Positions 44,227 to 55,143 are shown, counted from the first letter of the stretch. The stretch: 64,000 nt of DNA from Acinetobacter tianfuensis (GCF_003611465.1 NZ_RAXV01000018.1:1-64000), one strand, 5' to 3'. Translations and numbers: made by a program. The notes: generated from the sequence alone by a model not told the origin.

Positions 44227-44594
44227 ACTTGGCTGCAGTTTCTTATGTTCGATGAGTCTTAGCCTGTAAAGCAGCTCATTGATAAGATGAACATAGGTAA
44301 GTGTGTGTGGGAGACCTGATTTTTCATGCCTTGATTGCGGTCATGACCTGAGTTGTTTTTAGATTTTAAGTCTATAAGCCGATCTTGGCCTATTTTGAAA
44401 AATGGGACAGAAATAAGAGCAGATAGCGCGTGATGGATTTAAATGAGTTTAATTTTGGCTTTAAAAAATATATGATTCAAAGCAAAAGTCTAATGCACAG
44501 CTAAGTTGATCGTGATAGACTAGGAGAAATCGGGTGTGCTCCCGATTTTTTTATGCGGATTACTTCCGCGCTGACAAGAATTTAGGTTTACAAC
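44227..44594. other. Leader region upstream of hisZ
   Basis: About 370 bases without a gene. It contains a strong terminator hairpin (44527-44552) and a second small hairpin (GCGGA 44555-44559 with TCCGC 44565-44569) directly before the hisZ start. The terminator is too far from the Lrp gene (300 bases) to be its obvious end, so a leader or small RNA is possible. Confidence 0.5.
44527..44552 (+). terminator. Intrinsic terminator 43 bases before hisZ
   Basis: 8-bp stem (44527-44534 with 44541-44548), loop TGTGCT, seven T. GGAG at 44523-44526 could pair instead with CTCC at 44539-44542, which would break the terminator stem. Confidence 0.75.
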
Positions 44595-45761
44595 ATGCCC
44601 ATTTCAGAGACATGGTTATTACCTGATGGTGTAGCTGATGTATTACCAGAACAAGCGCAAGTAATTGAAACGTTGCGCCGTGACGCCTTGGATTTCCTCG
44701 CATCTCGAGGTTATCAGCTGGTGTACACGCCATTCATTGAATACATTGAATCTCTATCTTCTCTTTCAGAATCGAATCAAGATTTAGACTTAGCCACTTT
44801 TAAGGTAATCGACCAGCTTTCTGGCCGTTTGCTTGGTGTGCGTGCCGATATGACACCGCAAGTGGCTCGTATTGATGCGCATGTACATCCAGTAGAAGGC
44901 GTGGCCCGTTATTGCTACGCAGGTACTGTTTTACATACTAAACCGCAGGGTTTTAATACCACTCGCGCGCCGTTGCAGTTAGGTGCAGAATTATTTGGTT
45001 CAGACAGCCTTGATGCTGATGTAGAAATGCTGGATGTCATGCTGAGCTTGATTAAAACTTCAGGCCATCCTGACAGCATCCACTTAGATTTAGGCCATGT
45101 TGGCTTATTCCGCAGCTTGGTTAAGCATGCGGGCTTAAGTAAAAGTGTTGAACGCCAACTGTCTGATTTATATCAGCGCAAAGCTTTGCCTGAACTTGCC
45201 GAGTTCACGCAAGAACTGAACTTCGGTGCAGATTTTTATGCATTAGGCCGTTATGCTAGTGATTTAGATGCGCTGCAAGCAAACCTGAGCGCTGAAATTT
45301 TTGCAGATGCAGCTTTCAAGCAGGCATTTGATTCAGTGAAAGCGACACAGTCTGAAATTCAGGCGCGCTGGCCAAATCTGCACATCGGTATTGATATCGT
45401 AGAACTTCGTTCGTATCACTACCATACAGGTTTAATGTATGCGGTATATGCGCCAAACCGCGCAGCGCCATTAGCTCAGGGCGGCCGTTATGACGGTGTG
45501 GGCCAACACTTTGGCCGTGCACGTCCTGCGACAGGTTTCTCTTGCGATTTGTATGCGTTATGCGCTGGAAAATTCAAGAAAATTGAACAAATTGCTGCGC
45601 CTAAGGGTACAGATAAAGCATTGCTGGATGCGATTGCTGCACTGCGTGCGCAAGGTTCAAATGTTATTCAGCTGCTTGGCAGCGATGATTTAACTTCTGT
45701 TCCGCATGCAACTCACCAGCTGGTGAATGCTGCTGGTGAATGGAAAGTCGAAAAGCTTTAA
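44595..45761 (+). CDS. hisZ: ATP phosphoribosyltransferase regulatory subunit HisZ
   Basis: Product of 388 residues, a class II HisRS-like paralogue: WLLPDGVADVLPEQAQ at the start, LLGVRADMTPQVARI, ELFGSDSLDADVEML and YHTGLMYAVYAP. It lacks tRNA synthetase function and forms the regulatory subunit of short-form HisG in the first step of histidine synthesis. The ATG follows the sequence GAATTTAGGTTTACAAC. purA follows 70 bases later, as in other gammaproteobacteria. Confidence 0.92.
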   Translation: MPISETWLLPDGVADVLPEQAQVIETLRRDALDFLASRGYQLVYTPFIEYIESLSSLSESNQDLDLATFKVIDQLSGRLLGVRADMTPQVARIDAHVHPVEGVARYCYAGTVLHTKPQGFNTTRAPLQLGAELFGSDSLDADVEMLDVMLSLIKTSGHPDSIHLDLGHVGLFRSLVKHAGLSKSVERQLSDLYQRKALPELAEFTQELNFGADFYALGRYASDLDALQANLSAEIFADAAFKQAFDSVKATQSEIQARWPNLHIGIDIVELRSYHYHTGLMYAVYAPNRAAPLAQGGRYDGVGQHFGRARPATGFSCDLYALCAGKFKKIEQIAAPKGTDKALLDAIAALRAQGSNVIQLLGSDDLTSVPHATHQLVNAAGEWKVEKL

Positions 45762-45816
45762 TCGCAAAGCTGAATGTTCATGTCATTCAGCATTGTATTC
45801 AATTTTAACAGCATGA

Positions 45817-47151
<1,335 letters not shown>

Positions 47152-47163
47152 GCAATACGTTCT

Positions 47164-47189
47164 AAAAAAGCTCCTTCGGGAGCTTTTTT
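47164..47189 (+). terminator. Terminator of purA
   Basis: 11-bp perfect stem with TTCG tetraloop and six T. Confidence 0.9.
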
Positions 47190-47331
47190 ATTGGCCTGTC
47201 ATTAATATTTTAAATAAAAGCCTGATTATATTTTGATTTTTAGAAAAAATTAAATCATAATGCGCGCTCATAATTAAGCCAGCCTAGATGCTGGTATGAA
47301 AATATATAAAAATTAGAGTTTGGTATATAGA

Positions 47332-48123
47332 ATGATGAATAAAAAATTAGTATTGGCATTTGGCGCTGCTGCGATTTTATCTGGCTGTACGGCAGTAGCT
47401 GAACTGACAGGCAATGATTCTGCAACATTAAATATGAACGCTGCACAAGATTATCAAGAACTTGTAGATGATGCGAAATCGCAAAAAGCTTTAGATACAT
47501 CTTCGGCAACTTATAAGCGCATCAATGCGGTTTTTCTGAAAATGAAACCTTTTGCAGATCAAGCAAATAAAACAGGTCAGCCATTTGACTGGAAGTTAAG
47601 CGTTTTACGTTCGGATGAATTAAATGCTTTTGTCATGCCTGGCGGCAAAGTTGTGTTTTTTACCGGTATTGTAAATACTTTAAAACTGACAGATGCTGAA
47701 ATTGCGGCAATCATGGGGCATGAAATGACGCATGCGCTAGAGGAACATAGCAAGCGCGGGGCAGGGGCAAATACTATTACTGATATGGCTGTTAAATTGG
47801 GTAAAAGCTATGGCGGCGATAAGTTAGGAAACTATGGCGCAAGTGCATTAGATATTGCGGGTAAATATGGAGTAGGGCTGCCTTATTCACGCAGTCTTGA
47901 ATCTGCAGCTGACCGCGGTGGTTTAATGTTAATGGCGCAAGCAGGTTATAACCCTGAAGCGGCTACAAGTGTTTGGCAAAAAATGAATAAAATTGACAGC
48001 ACTGGCAATAGCGGTGTACAGAAATTTACTTCTACACACCCATCAAATAATGATCGTATTGTGAATTTAAATAAAAATATGGTTGAAGCTCAAAAAGTTT
48101 ATACTGCTGCTGTTAAAAAATAA
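47332..48123 (+). CDS. M48-family metalloprotease lipoprotein (LoiP-like), copy 1
   Basis: Product of about 263 residues. Lipoprotein signal with lipobox LSGC near residue 20, and the zinc motif HEMTH in IMGHEMTHALEEHSKR (first His at 130). PGGKVVFFTGIV and a distal ESAADRGGLMLMAQAGY (third zinc ligand Glu) complete the M48 Ste24-type peptidase. E. coli LoiP, the closest known type, is an outer-membrane anchored protease of envelope stress. A close paralogue sits at 48703. ATG 47332 or 47335 may be used. Confidence 0.88.
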   Translation: MMNKKLVLAFGAAAILSGCTAVAELTGNDSATLNMNAAQDYQELVDDAKSQKALDTSSATYKRINAVFLKMKPFADQANKTGQPFDWKLSVLRSDELNAFVMPGGKVVFFTGIVNTLKLTDAEIAAIMGHEMTHALEEHSKRGAGANTITDMAVKLGKSYGGDKLGNYGASALDIAGKYGVGLPYSRSLESAADRGGLMLMAQAGYNPEAATSVWQKMNKIDSTGNSGVQKFTSTHPSNNDRIVNLNKNMVEAQKVYTAAVKK

Positions 48124-48148
48124 TTTTATGAAACAGTAGAATGCAAAG

Positions 48149-48177
48149 AAAAAGCCCGATTTAATCGGGCTTTTTTT
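48149..48177 (+). terminator. Terminator of the first M48 protease gene
   Basis: GCCCGAT/ATCGGGC stem extended by A/T pairs, 3-base loop, seven T. Confidence 0.85.
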
Positions 48178-48275
48178 ATTCATGTGACCGACTAAAGTTA
48201 TGTATGAATAAGCTGTTCAATCAGTTTGAGCTTGTTAGAATGTTGTCATAATTTGAATGAACAGTATGATCAGCT

Positions 48276-48584
48276 ATGCATAATAATATTTCAGCGACCA
48301 TGTTTTATTCGCTGCTGTTTGCAATGGGCGGCGCGCCTACAATCGCAATGATGATGATTAAATCACAGCAGGTAAATCCAGATGTGCTGTATCAGATTTT
48401 TATTGGACTGACGATTATGATTGCTTGTGTGCTGGTCCCAGTGATGCTGCTGCAGAATGCATATCTATTTTTTAAGCGTAAGGATGAGCGCCTTGAACAA
48501 AAAATTATTCCGCTCAGAAAATTTTATTTGCTGCTGAATGCAGGCTGTTTAGTATTTTGGCTGTACATTCAGTTTTCGGGCTAA
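48276..48584 (+). CDS. Small membrane protein of unknown function
   Basis: Product of 102 residues with three hydrophobic helices (about 8-27, 39-66 with the polar FKRKDERLEQK after it, and 82-100). No family recognised. It lies between the two paralogous M48 proteases on the same strand but has its own flanking spaces (a terminator before it, about 120 bases after), so a functional link is unproven. Confidence 0.6.
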   Translation: MHNNISATMFYSLLFAMGGAPTIAMMMIKSQQVNPDVLYQIFIGLTIMIACVLVPVMLLQNAYLFFKRKDERLEQKIIPLRKFYLLLNAGCLVFWLYIQFSG

Positions 48585-48702
48585 CAATATTTACATAAAT
48601 TAAATGATTTTGTTGTTTAAGTTTATTTAACCTCCTAAATCTAAAGAATATACTGTGGCATATTTAATACAGCGTTAATGATTTTCCGGAGTAGCTTAAA
48701 AA

Positions 48703-49479
48703 ATGAATAAAAATATACTATTGGGCCTTTGCGCTGCCAGCGCAATGACGCTTTCAGGCTGCACAACAATTGCAGATATAGCAGGTGCAGATACAGCGAC
48801 TTTAAATGCAACAGCAACACAAGGTTTTAATAAGACCGTACAGGAAGCAAACAGCAATAAAACTTTAGATACCAGCTCTACGACTTATAAGCGTGTTTAT
48901 GCTGTATTTAATAAATTAAAGCCTTATGCAGATCAAATGAACCAGACCAGCTCTCGTTTTGACTGGCAGCTTGCTGTATTAAAGTCGGATCAGGTGAATG
49001 CTTATGTAGCGCCGGGCGGCAAAGTTGTGTTTTATACAGGTATTGTCAATAAATTGAATCTGACGGATGCTGAAATTGCAGCCATCATGGGTCATGAGAT
49101 GGTGCATGCATTAGAAGAACATTCTAAGCAAAAAATTGGCGCGCAGGCATTGACTGATATTGCCTTAGGCGTAGGTTTAAGTGCAGCGGGTGTTGGTCAA
49201 ATGGGTACAGCAGCAGCGCAGTTAGGCAGCCAAATAGGTGTAGGCTTGCCATATTCCCGCAGTTTAGAAAGCCGTGCGGATCAGGGCGGTTTAATGCTGA
49301 TGGCGCGTGCAGGATATAATCCTCAGGCTGCAATTACGCTTTGGGAAAAAATGGGCAAAATGTCAGGTTCTGGCAATGGCGCAACGTTCTTATCAACGCA
49401 TCCGTCAAATACACAGCGTATTGAGGCAATGCGTAAAAACTTGCCTGCAGCGCAGCAGATTTATAATCAGCGCCGCTAA
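48703..49479 (+). CDS. M48-family metalloprotease lipoprotein (LoiP-like), copy 2
   Basis: Product of 258 residues, clearly paralogous to the gene at 47332: lipobox LSGC (Cys20), shared blocks LDTSSTTYKRVYAVF, APGGKVVFYTGIVNKLNLTD, GHEMVHALEEHSKQ with HEMVH zinc site, LESRADQGGLMLMARAGYNP. The region between the zinc motif and the distal Glu differs most (Gly/Ala-rich QLGSQIGVG). GGAGTAGC gives the ribosome site. Lipid-anchored periplasm-facing peptidase by family. Confidence 0.88.
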   Translation: MNKNILLGLCAASAMTLSGCTTIADIAGADTATLNATATQGFNKTVQEANSNKTLDTSSTTYKRVYAVFNKLKPYADQMNQTSSRFDWQLAVLKSDQVNAYVAPGGKVVFYTGIVNKLNLTDAEIAAIMGHEMVHALEEHSKQKIGAQALTDIALGVGLSAAGVGQMGTAAAQLGSQIGVGLPYSRSLESRADQGGLMLMARAGYNPQAAITLWEKMGKMSGSGNGATFLSTHPSNTQRIEAMRKNLPAAQQIYNQRR

Positions 49480-49490
49480 TCGTGCGGCAT

Positions 49491-49523
49491 AAAAAAAGCA
49501 GAGCCTAGGCCCTGCTTTTTTTT
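49491..49523 (+). terminator. Terminator of the second M48 protease gene
   Basis: 11-bp perfect stem (49491-49501 with 49512-49522), 9-base loop that is itself palindromic, T run. Confidence 0.8.
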
Positions 49524-49551
49524 ATGCTTATTTATTGTTAAACAGCACTAT

Positions 49552-49582
49552 AAAAAAAAGGCAAAGTAAAAACTTTGCCTTT
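49552..49582 (-). terminator. Terminator of slyD
   Basis: 11-bp perfect stem (49557-49567 with 49572-49582), loop AAAA; the eight A at 49552-49559 form the U tract on the minus strand. Confidence 0.8.
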
Positions 49583-49603
49583 ATCACTTGAGATCAAGAG
49601 ATC

Positions 49604-50086
49604 TTAGTGGTGGTGACCGCCTGCGCCGTGTACGTGACCGTGGTCAAGCTCTTCTTGAGATGCTTCACGGATTTCAACGATTTCAACTTCGAAAGTTAAA
49701 TCTTGGCCAGCTAGCGGGAAGTTAGCATCTACAACAACGTTGTCGCCTTCAACAGCTTTAACTGTAACGATTTGAACGCCGTCATCAGTTTGTGCTTGGA
49801 ATTGCATGCCTGCTTGAATGTTATCAACGCCTTGGAACATTTGAGCAGGAACTTCTTGAACTAGTTCAGGGTTGTATTCGCCATAACCTTCAGCAGCAGG
49901 AACAGTTACTGTGAATTTTTCACCAACAGTTTTGCCTAGTAATGCATTTTCAAGGCCAGGGATGATGTTGCCTGCACCGTGCAAATATGCAAGTGGTTCA
50001 CCTTGAGATTGGTCAAGAGTTTCACCTTCTGCATTAGTCAATGTGTAGTGGAATGAAACCACAAGGTTATTTGCAATAGCAGTCAT
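49604..50086 (-). CDS. slyD: FKBP-type peptidyl-prolyl isomerase SlyD
   Basis: Product of 160 residues: FKBP domain (VVSFHYTLTNAEGETLDQS, GNIIPGLENALLGKTVGEKF) with the IF chaperone insert (about 70-125) and a His-rich tail HGHVHGAGGHHH. SlyD isomerises prolyl bonds, acts as chaperone and binds nickel through the tail; the tail here is shorter than in E. coli. Single gene. Confidence 0.93.
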   Translation of the reverse strand: MTAIANNLVVSFHYTLTNAEGETLDQSQGEPLAYLHGAGNIIPGLENALLGKTVGEKFTVTVPAAEGYGEYNPELVQEVPAQMFQGVDNIQAGMQFQAQTDDGVQIVTVKAVEGDNVVVDANFPLAGQDLTFEVEIVEIREASQEELDHGHVHGAGGHHH

Positions 50087-50222
50087 GTTATTGATCCGTT
50101 CAATTTTTTAAGGGGTACATCATAAATTGAAAATGCAATTTTGTAGACCGATATTGTCAAAAAAATGCATTTTTTCATTTCTTCTGATGCTTTTTTCATT
50201 AATGGGGGCCATTTTGAATATT

Positions 50223-51545
50223 TCAATGCAATTTTATTTTTGGTGTAATTTTTCGTGTAACAAAATCTTTAGCTGTCAGCAGGCCTGCATGCGTGTAGCC
50301 GTAAATAGCTGCTTGGTGCATACGGTACAGCGATACGTACATGGATTTTGCAACAAAGCCCTGCACATTCACTTGGCCTAAAAGTTCACCGACTGCTTTA
50401 TTTTTACTTAAGGAGACGAGTGAGCCCTTATCTGAAAATTCAAACATTGGCAGCTGTTTGCCTTTAATTCGGGCTTTCAGAGCTTCTGCAAGGAAAGCTG
50501 CCTGCTGGCTGGCAACTTGAGCTCTAGGGCCAAGTACAGGCTCATCTGCACGCGGCTGACAGTGGGCACAGTCGCCAAATGCAAAAATATTTGGATCTGA
50601 TTTGGTCTGCAAAGTAGCATAAACGTCTAAGCGGCCCATACGGTCTTGGTTAAAGCCCTTAAGATTTGCAATGACCTCTGGCGCTTTAATGCCAGCAGCC
50701 CAGACTTTTATGGCTGCTGGAATACTGCTGCCGTCATTAAAGTAAATGCGTTCAGCATCGACTTTTTCTACGCGCTTGCCAGTGAGCACATCAATTTTCA
50801 TGTGTGTCAGCTGCTTGTGCGCATGTTCAGCAATTTGTTCTGGCAAGGCTGGCAAAATACGCTCTGAACCTTCAATCAGTGTAATACTGACTTTTTTAGG
50901 GTGGATTTTATTGAGGCCATATTTATAAAAATTGATTTTGGCTTGTACCAGTTCTGCAGATAATTCGACACCAGTCGCGCCTGCGCCAATGATTGCAATA
51001 TTCAGTTCGTGTTCTGCTGTTTGGTTTTGCGCATCTAAATATAAATGCAGCAGATCTTGCTGGAAAACTTCTGCTTGCTGCAGGCTGTCCAAATAGTGGC
51101 AGTATTCTTGTACGCCTGCTGTACCGAAGTCATTGGAGACCGATCCTACAGCTAAAACCAGCGTATCGTAATCGAGTAAAAGCGTTTGGCCTTCTGTGCC
51201 GTATTTTCCAGTTTGAACAGTGTGCAGCTGAACTTGTTTTGCCGCTGGCAGTACATCCACTAATTTTCCAAGCACGAATTCATAATGATGCTTAGCAGCA
51301 TGAGCGTAGTAATTGGTCGCTTCGTCATTTGCATTCATGGTGCCGGCTGCAATTTCATGCAGCAGCGGTTTCCAGACATGATTGAGTTTTAAGTCTACAA
51401 GGGTGATTTGCGCTTTTTTAGTTTTGCCTAAAGTGCTGCCGAGCATTGTTGCCAGCTCTAAACCGCCGGCACCGCCGCCAACGATAATAATTTTGTGTAA
51501 TGCTGAATGTTCTGTATTTAACGTCTGCGGCATTGCATGACCCAT
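50223..51545 (-). CDS. ndh: Type II NADH dehydrogenase (NDH-2)
   Basis: Product of 440 residues with two Rossmann motifs: KIIIVGGGAGGLELATMLG (FAD, 18-36) and IAIIGAGATGVELSAELVQ (NADH, about 180), plus NIFAFGDCAH and GPRAQVASQQA near the quinone site. The C-terminal amphipathic part (LYRMHQAAIYGYTH to the end) should bind the inner membrane. It passes electrons from NADH to ubiquinone without pumping protons. ATG 51545 or 51533 may start it. Single gene. Confidence 0.92.
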   Translation of the reverse strand: MGHAMPQTLNTEHSALHKIIIVGGGAGGLELATMLGSTLGKTKKAQITLVDLKLNHVWKPLLHEIAAGTMNANDEATNYYAHAAKHHYEFVLGKLVDVLPAAKQVQLHTVQTGKYGTEGQTLLLDYDTLVLAVGSVSNDFGTAGVQEYCHYLDSLQQAEVFQQDLLHLYLDAQNQTAEHELNIAIIGAGATGVELSAELVQAKINFYKYGLNKIHPKKVSITLIEGSERILPALPEQIAEHAHKQLTHMKIDVLTGKRVEKVDAERIYFNDGSSIPAAIKVWAAGIKAPEVIANLKGFNQDRMGRLDVYATLQTKSDPNIFAFGDCAHCQPRADEPVLGPRAQVASQQAAFLAEALKARIKGKQLPMFEFSDKGSLVSLSKNKAVGELLGQVNVQGFVAKSMYVSLYRMHQAAIYGYTHAGLLTAKDFVTRKITPKIKLH

Positions 51546-51628
51546 TTATTTTTATAACAAAAAGGAAGATAGCATATTGCATGCCATCTTCCGTTTTTGT
51601 TTGTATCTGCTGAGTGCGGCAGCTGTTT

Positions 51629-52936
51629 TTATTTAACTGGGTAGGTTTTTAGTTCGGCATCAGCAGAAAATAAGCCAAAAACACTTTTAATCCACATAAA
51701 TAGTCGTTCAAAAATATTGGCTTCTTCAATGTTGACTTCATCTTCAATGTCAAAGCTGCGGATGAGCTGATCATTTTGATAAACATCAATAGTTGCAAGC
51801 TTAATCACTTGTGAAAGCGGCGCAGTGAGCAGCTTTTCATTGATTTTTACGTCTAGGCTGGTTTCTGTGTGCTGCAGCGGTTCAATGCTTTGCATCAAGC
51901 CGTTTCCTGTGTCCAGCATCATGCGCTGGTGCAATGGATCAAAAGCATTTAAGTCAAATTGAAAAGCTGGATCTGCCAGTGAGGCGGTAATCATTTGCGG
52001 CTGCTGAGTTTCGACTTTAAACATTTTTAAAGTGGATTTAACGACAGGCAGTTCTGCAATGAGCTGTTTGTCTTTTAGGACTTGTTCATTGCGGGTATAT
52101 ACATAACCGATATTCATTAGTTTATGTGCAATTTCAGCGCGTTTGAGAGCGCTTTTAGTGCCTAGCACAACGACGACTAAGCGGCGGTCCGGTTCATTGT
52201 AGCGGCCTGTAGGGCGGTTTGCTGTTAAGGCGAGATTGTAGCCGGCTGCTTTGGTAAAGCCAGTTTTCATCCCGTCTACGCTTGGGTCTTGTTTCAGCAG
52301 TACATTGGTTGCGCGGTGGAAGTGTTTATTGTAGCTAAAGCTTTGCTGTTTTGAATAATTTAAATAGTCTGGTGTTTCTTTGACTATTGCAGCGGCTAAG
52401 CGGGCAAGATCTGAGGCTGAAGAGTAGTGCTCTGGCATGGTAATACCCGGCGGATTTTCAAAATGAGTATCGTTCATACCGAGCGCTTTAGCTTCCAGAT
52501 TCATACGTGCAACAAAATTTGGCACGCTGCCTGAAATTTTTTCAGCCAAACTGACTGCTGCATCATTGGCAGACATGATGACCAAGCCTGCAATGAGCTG
52601 ATCAATTGAAATCTGTTCGCCTTCTTTTAAGTACATTTGAGACTCATCCCATTGTACTAATTTCACTACCGGTGTTGCTGTCAGAATTTCGTCTTTACGC
52701 AGTTTTCCAGCTTGGATTTCCTTCAGCGCAATATAAGCAACCATCATTTTTGTGAGGGATGCAGGAGCGCGGCGTACATGACTGTTATGTTCTGCAATAA
52801 CTTGACCAGACTGAGGGTCTAAAATAGTCCAAGCCTCTGCCTCTACTGTTTCTGGCTTAATATCCAGCAGGGCAGCATTCACCATCGTGGAGCACAAAGC
52901 AATAAGTGCTGCGATCAGATATATCACGCGTTTCAA
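51629..52936 (-). CDS. dacC: D-alanyl-D-alanine carboxypeptidase (PBP5/6)
   Basis: Product of 435 residues: signal peptide (cleavage after VNA, residue 21), catalytic SLTK in APASLTKMM (Ser near 60), SxN motif SAN in VIMSANDAAVS, and KTG in VDGMKTGFTKAAGY. A C-terminal beta domain follows, and the tail (NIFERLFMWIKSVFGLFS) is an amphipathic helix that anchors it to the inner membrane. It trims the terminal D-Ala of peptidoglycan pentapeptides. The C-terminal domain is longer than in E. coli DacA. Confidence 0.93.
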   Translation of the reverse strand: MKRVIYLIAALIALCSTMVNAALLDIKPETVEAEAWTILDPQSGQVIAEHNSHVRRAPASLTKMMVAYIALKEIQAGKLRKDEILTATPVVKLVQWDESQMYLKEGEQISIDQLIAGLVIMSANDAAVSLAEKISGSVPNFVARMNLEAKALGMNDTHFENPPGITMPEHYSSASDLARLAAAIVKETPDYLNYSKQQSFSYNKHFHRATNVLLKQDPSVDGMKTGFTKAAGYNLALTANRPTGRYNEPDRRLVVVVLGTKSALKRAEIAHKLMNIGYVYTRNEQVLKDKQLIAELPVVKSTLKMFKVETQQPQMITASLADPAFQFDLNAFDPLHQRMMLDTGNGLMQSIEPLQHTETSLDVKINEKLLTAPLSQVIKLATIDVYQNDQLIRSFDIEDEVNIEEANIFERLFMWIKSVFGLFSADAELKTYPVK

Positions 52937-53113
52937 TGAAGTTCCTTAGCCTTTCCTTAGGCAAATAAGCGATAAAAATTTTAGGCATGCTATGCCTTTT
53001 TTGAAGTGCTGGCTAGTGTTAATTGCAGACAAATAACACAGTTCGGCACTGTATGATTAAAAAAATGTTAAGCTAGCAATCAAGTTATCTATTTTAATTT
53101 TGTATTGCCCATT

Positions 53114-54817
53114 ATGCTGCATTATCAAATCGAATTTGACGATTATCGTCAGCACCTCCTGCATGTCACAGTCCGCTTTTTAGCTGATCCAACACAAGTG
53201 CTTTCACTGCCGACTTGGATTCCGGGAAGCTATTTAATTCGTGAGTTTTCTAAGCATATCGAATCGGTGCGTGCCTATGATGAAGAAGGCCGTCTGCTGC
53301 AAATCCAGAAATTTGAAAAAAATAAATGGCGTTTATTCAACACAGATCATGAGCTGATTACGGTTGAATATGATGTCTATGCTTATGACTTATCTGTACG
53401 CGGCGCTTATGTAGATGAAAATCGTTTATATGTAAATCCAGCCTGTGCTTGTTTAGGTCTGGAAGGCCAAGAGCATAAAGCTGTTGAGGTGGAAATTTTC
53501 CTGCCGGATGAGTTAAAGCATTTCCAAATTGCGACTGGTTTAAAAACCCGCAGTTTAGTGAAGGGCCGTTTTACTTTAGAAGCGGCCAATTATGCTGAAT
53601 TGATTGATGCGCCTTTTGAGCTTGCCGATCAGACCCGTTTTAGTTTTGAAGCAAATGGCATTGCGCATGAGTTTGTTGTTTCAGGCAAACATGCGATGAA
53701 TGCAGCCCGCATGCAGCAGGACATTGAAAAAATTTGCAGTACAGAAATTTCAATGTTCGGTTCTGCGCCTTTTAAAGACTATACCTTTATGACCATTGCA
53801 ACGGGCAATAGCTATGGCGGTTTAGAGCATCCAAACAGTACAAGTCTAATCACGCCGCGCGATGACTTGCCAAAGGCGGATGAACCCGCTGAACCTTCAG
53901 AAGAATATCAGCGCTTCTTAGGGCTGTGCAGTCATGAATATTTTCATTCATGGTTAGTGAAATTCATCCGTCCTGAAAACTTCGTAAATTATAATTTGAA
54001 TAAAGAAGGCTACACCTCTTTATTATGGATTTTTGAAGGTTTCACATCATATTATGATGATTTGATTTTGCTGCGCAGCGGTGTCATTTCTCAAAGTTCA
54101 TATATCAAACTGCTTAAAGCGCAAATTGACCGTTATTTACAAAATCCGGGCCGTTTTATTCAGTCTGTATCTGAGTCTAGTTTTGATGCATGGGTGAAAT
54201 TCTACCGTCAGGATGAAAATTCAAATAATGCAGGTACGAGCTACTACAATAAAGGCTGTTTAGTCGCGCTGTGTTTAGACTTAGGTTTGCGTTTGCGCGG
54301 TTCAAGTTTAGATGCGCTGATGCGTAAGCTGTATGAAAATGCGCAAAATGGCATGCAAGTGCATGAGCGTACAATCGTAGAGCTTTGTAATGAACTGACT
54401 GGCGATAACTGGATTGAGCAAATTAACCATCTGATTAACACCACAGATGAGCTCCCATTAGACCAGCTGTTCCCTGAGTTTGGCTTAAGCTACACGCTGA
54501 AAAATGATCAGTCATTGCCATTTGGTTTAAAGCTTGCTGATAAGCCTGAAGGTGTTGCTGTCGTTTCTGCTCGCCGTGATAGTCTAGGTGTTCAAGCAGG
54601 CCTTTCAGCAAATGATGTGATTGTTGCGATTGATGGTTTAAAAGCGACGGCTAAACTGATTGAAAAATATGCGAAGCAAGAAGGTGTTTTCATTGTTCAT
54701 GCTTTCCGCCGTGATGAGCTGATGACATTTGAAGTTCAGGCTGGCGGTTCAGACTTAACCGAAGTTGAGCTAAAAGTTGAAGATCAGGCTAAAGCTGAAA
54801 AGTGGCTGAATGCTTAA
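53114..54817 (+). CDS. M61-family metallopeptidase with PDZ domain
   Basis: Product of 567 residues: N-terminal beta domain with LPTWIPGSYLIREFSKHI, the zinc motif HEYFH in LCSHEYFHSWLVKFIRPE, downstream Glu in LWIFEGFTSYYDD, and a C-terminal PDZ domain (about 460-540; SARRDSLGVQAGLSANDVIV). The family includes glycyl aminopeptidases. No signal peptide is visible, so it is probably cytosolic. ATG 53114 is preferred over the TTG 53105. Single gene with its own terminator. Confidence 0.9.
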   Translation: MLHYQIEFDDYRQHLLHVTVRFLADPTQVLSLPTWIPGSYLIREFSKHIESVRAYDEEGRLLQIQKFEKNKWRLFNTDHELITVEYDVYAYDLSVRGAYVDENRLYVNPACACLGLEGQEHKAVEVEIFLPDELKHFQIATGLKTRSLVKGRFTLEAANYAELIDAPFELADQTRFSFEANGIAHEFVVSGKHAMNAARMQQDIEKICSTEISMFGSAPFKDYTFMTIATGNSYGGLEHPNSTSLITPRDDLPKADEPAEPSEEYQRFLGLCSHEYFHSWLVKFIRPENFVNYNLNKEGYTSLLWIFEGFTSYYDDLILLRSGVISQSSYIKLLKAQIDRYLQNPGRFIQSVSESSFDAWVKFYRQDENSNNAGTSYYNKGCLVALCLDLGLRLRGSSLDALMRKLYENAQNGMQVHERTIVELCNELTGDNWIEQINHLINTTDELPLDQLFPEFGLSYTLKNDQSLPFGLKLADKPEGVAVVSARRDSLGVQAGLSANDVIVAIDGLKATAKLIEKYAKQEGVFIVHAFRRDELMTFEVQAGGSDLTEVELKVEDQAKAEKWLNA

Positions 54818-54843
54818 TTTGCATAAGTTATAAAAGACGACGT

Positions 54844-54871
54844 AAAACCGATGCTTAGGCGTCGGTTTTTT
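54844..54871 (+). terminator. Terminator of the M61 peptidase gene
   Basis: 11-bp stem with one mismatch or wobble (54844-54854 with 54859-54869), loop TTAG, T run. Confidence 0.8.
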
Positions 54872-55143
54872 ATGTAAGAAATATTAGATGCACTTGATAG
54901 AAATCATAAAAAATTGGGGCAGCAATATGTGCAGAAGAGCTTATTGGGTTAAATGAGCTATTAATTTTTGCTGGTTTTTATGATGAAGGAAATGATTTTC
55001 GTCAAATCAAATGATATTTTACTTTAAGCTAAATTTTTGATAAAAACGCAGCTGTAAATGTTAGCCTAAGCTTTAAGAGGCGTCTAGAGCAATGCGAAAG
55101 CCTGTGTTAAAATGCGCCAAAAAATAAATAAGGAAAAATAACA
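54872..55143. other. AT-rich spacer upstream of the PAAR gene
   Basis: No gene or clear structure seen apart from the AAGGAAAAATAAC ribosome site of the PAAR gene. Together with the terminator it makes a gene-free stretch of about 325 bases. Confidence 0.5.

Noticed and set aside
50127..50381. Plus-strand hydrophobic frame of 84 codons near the end of ndh
   Set aside because: More than half overlaps ndh on the other strand; the hydrophobic look comes from T-rich intergenic DNA.
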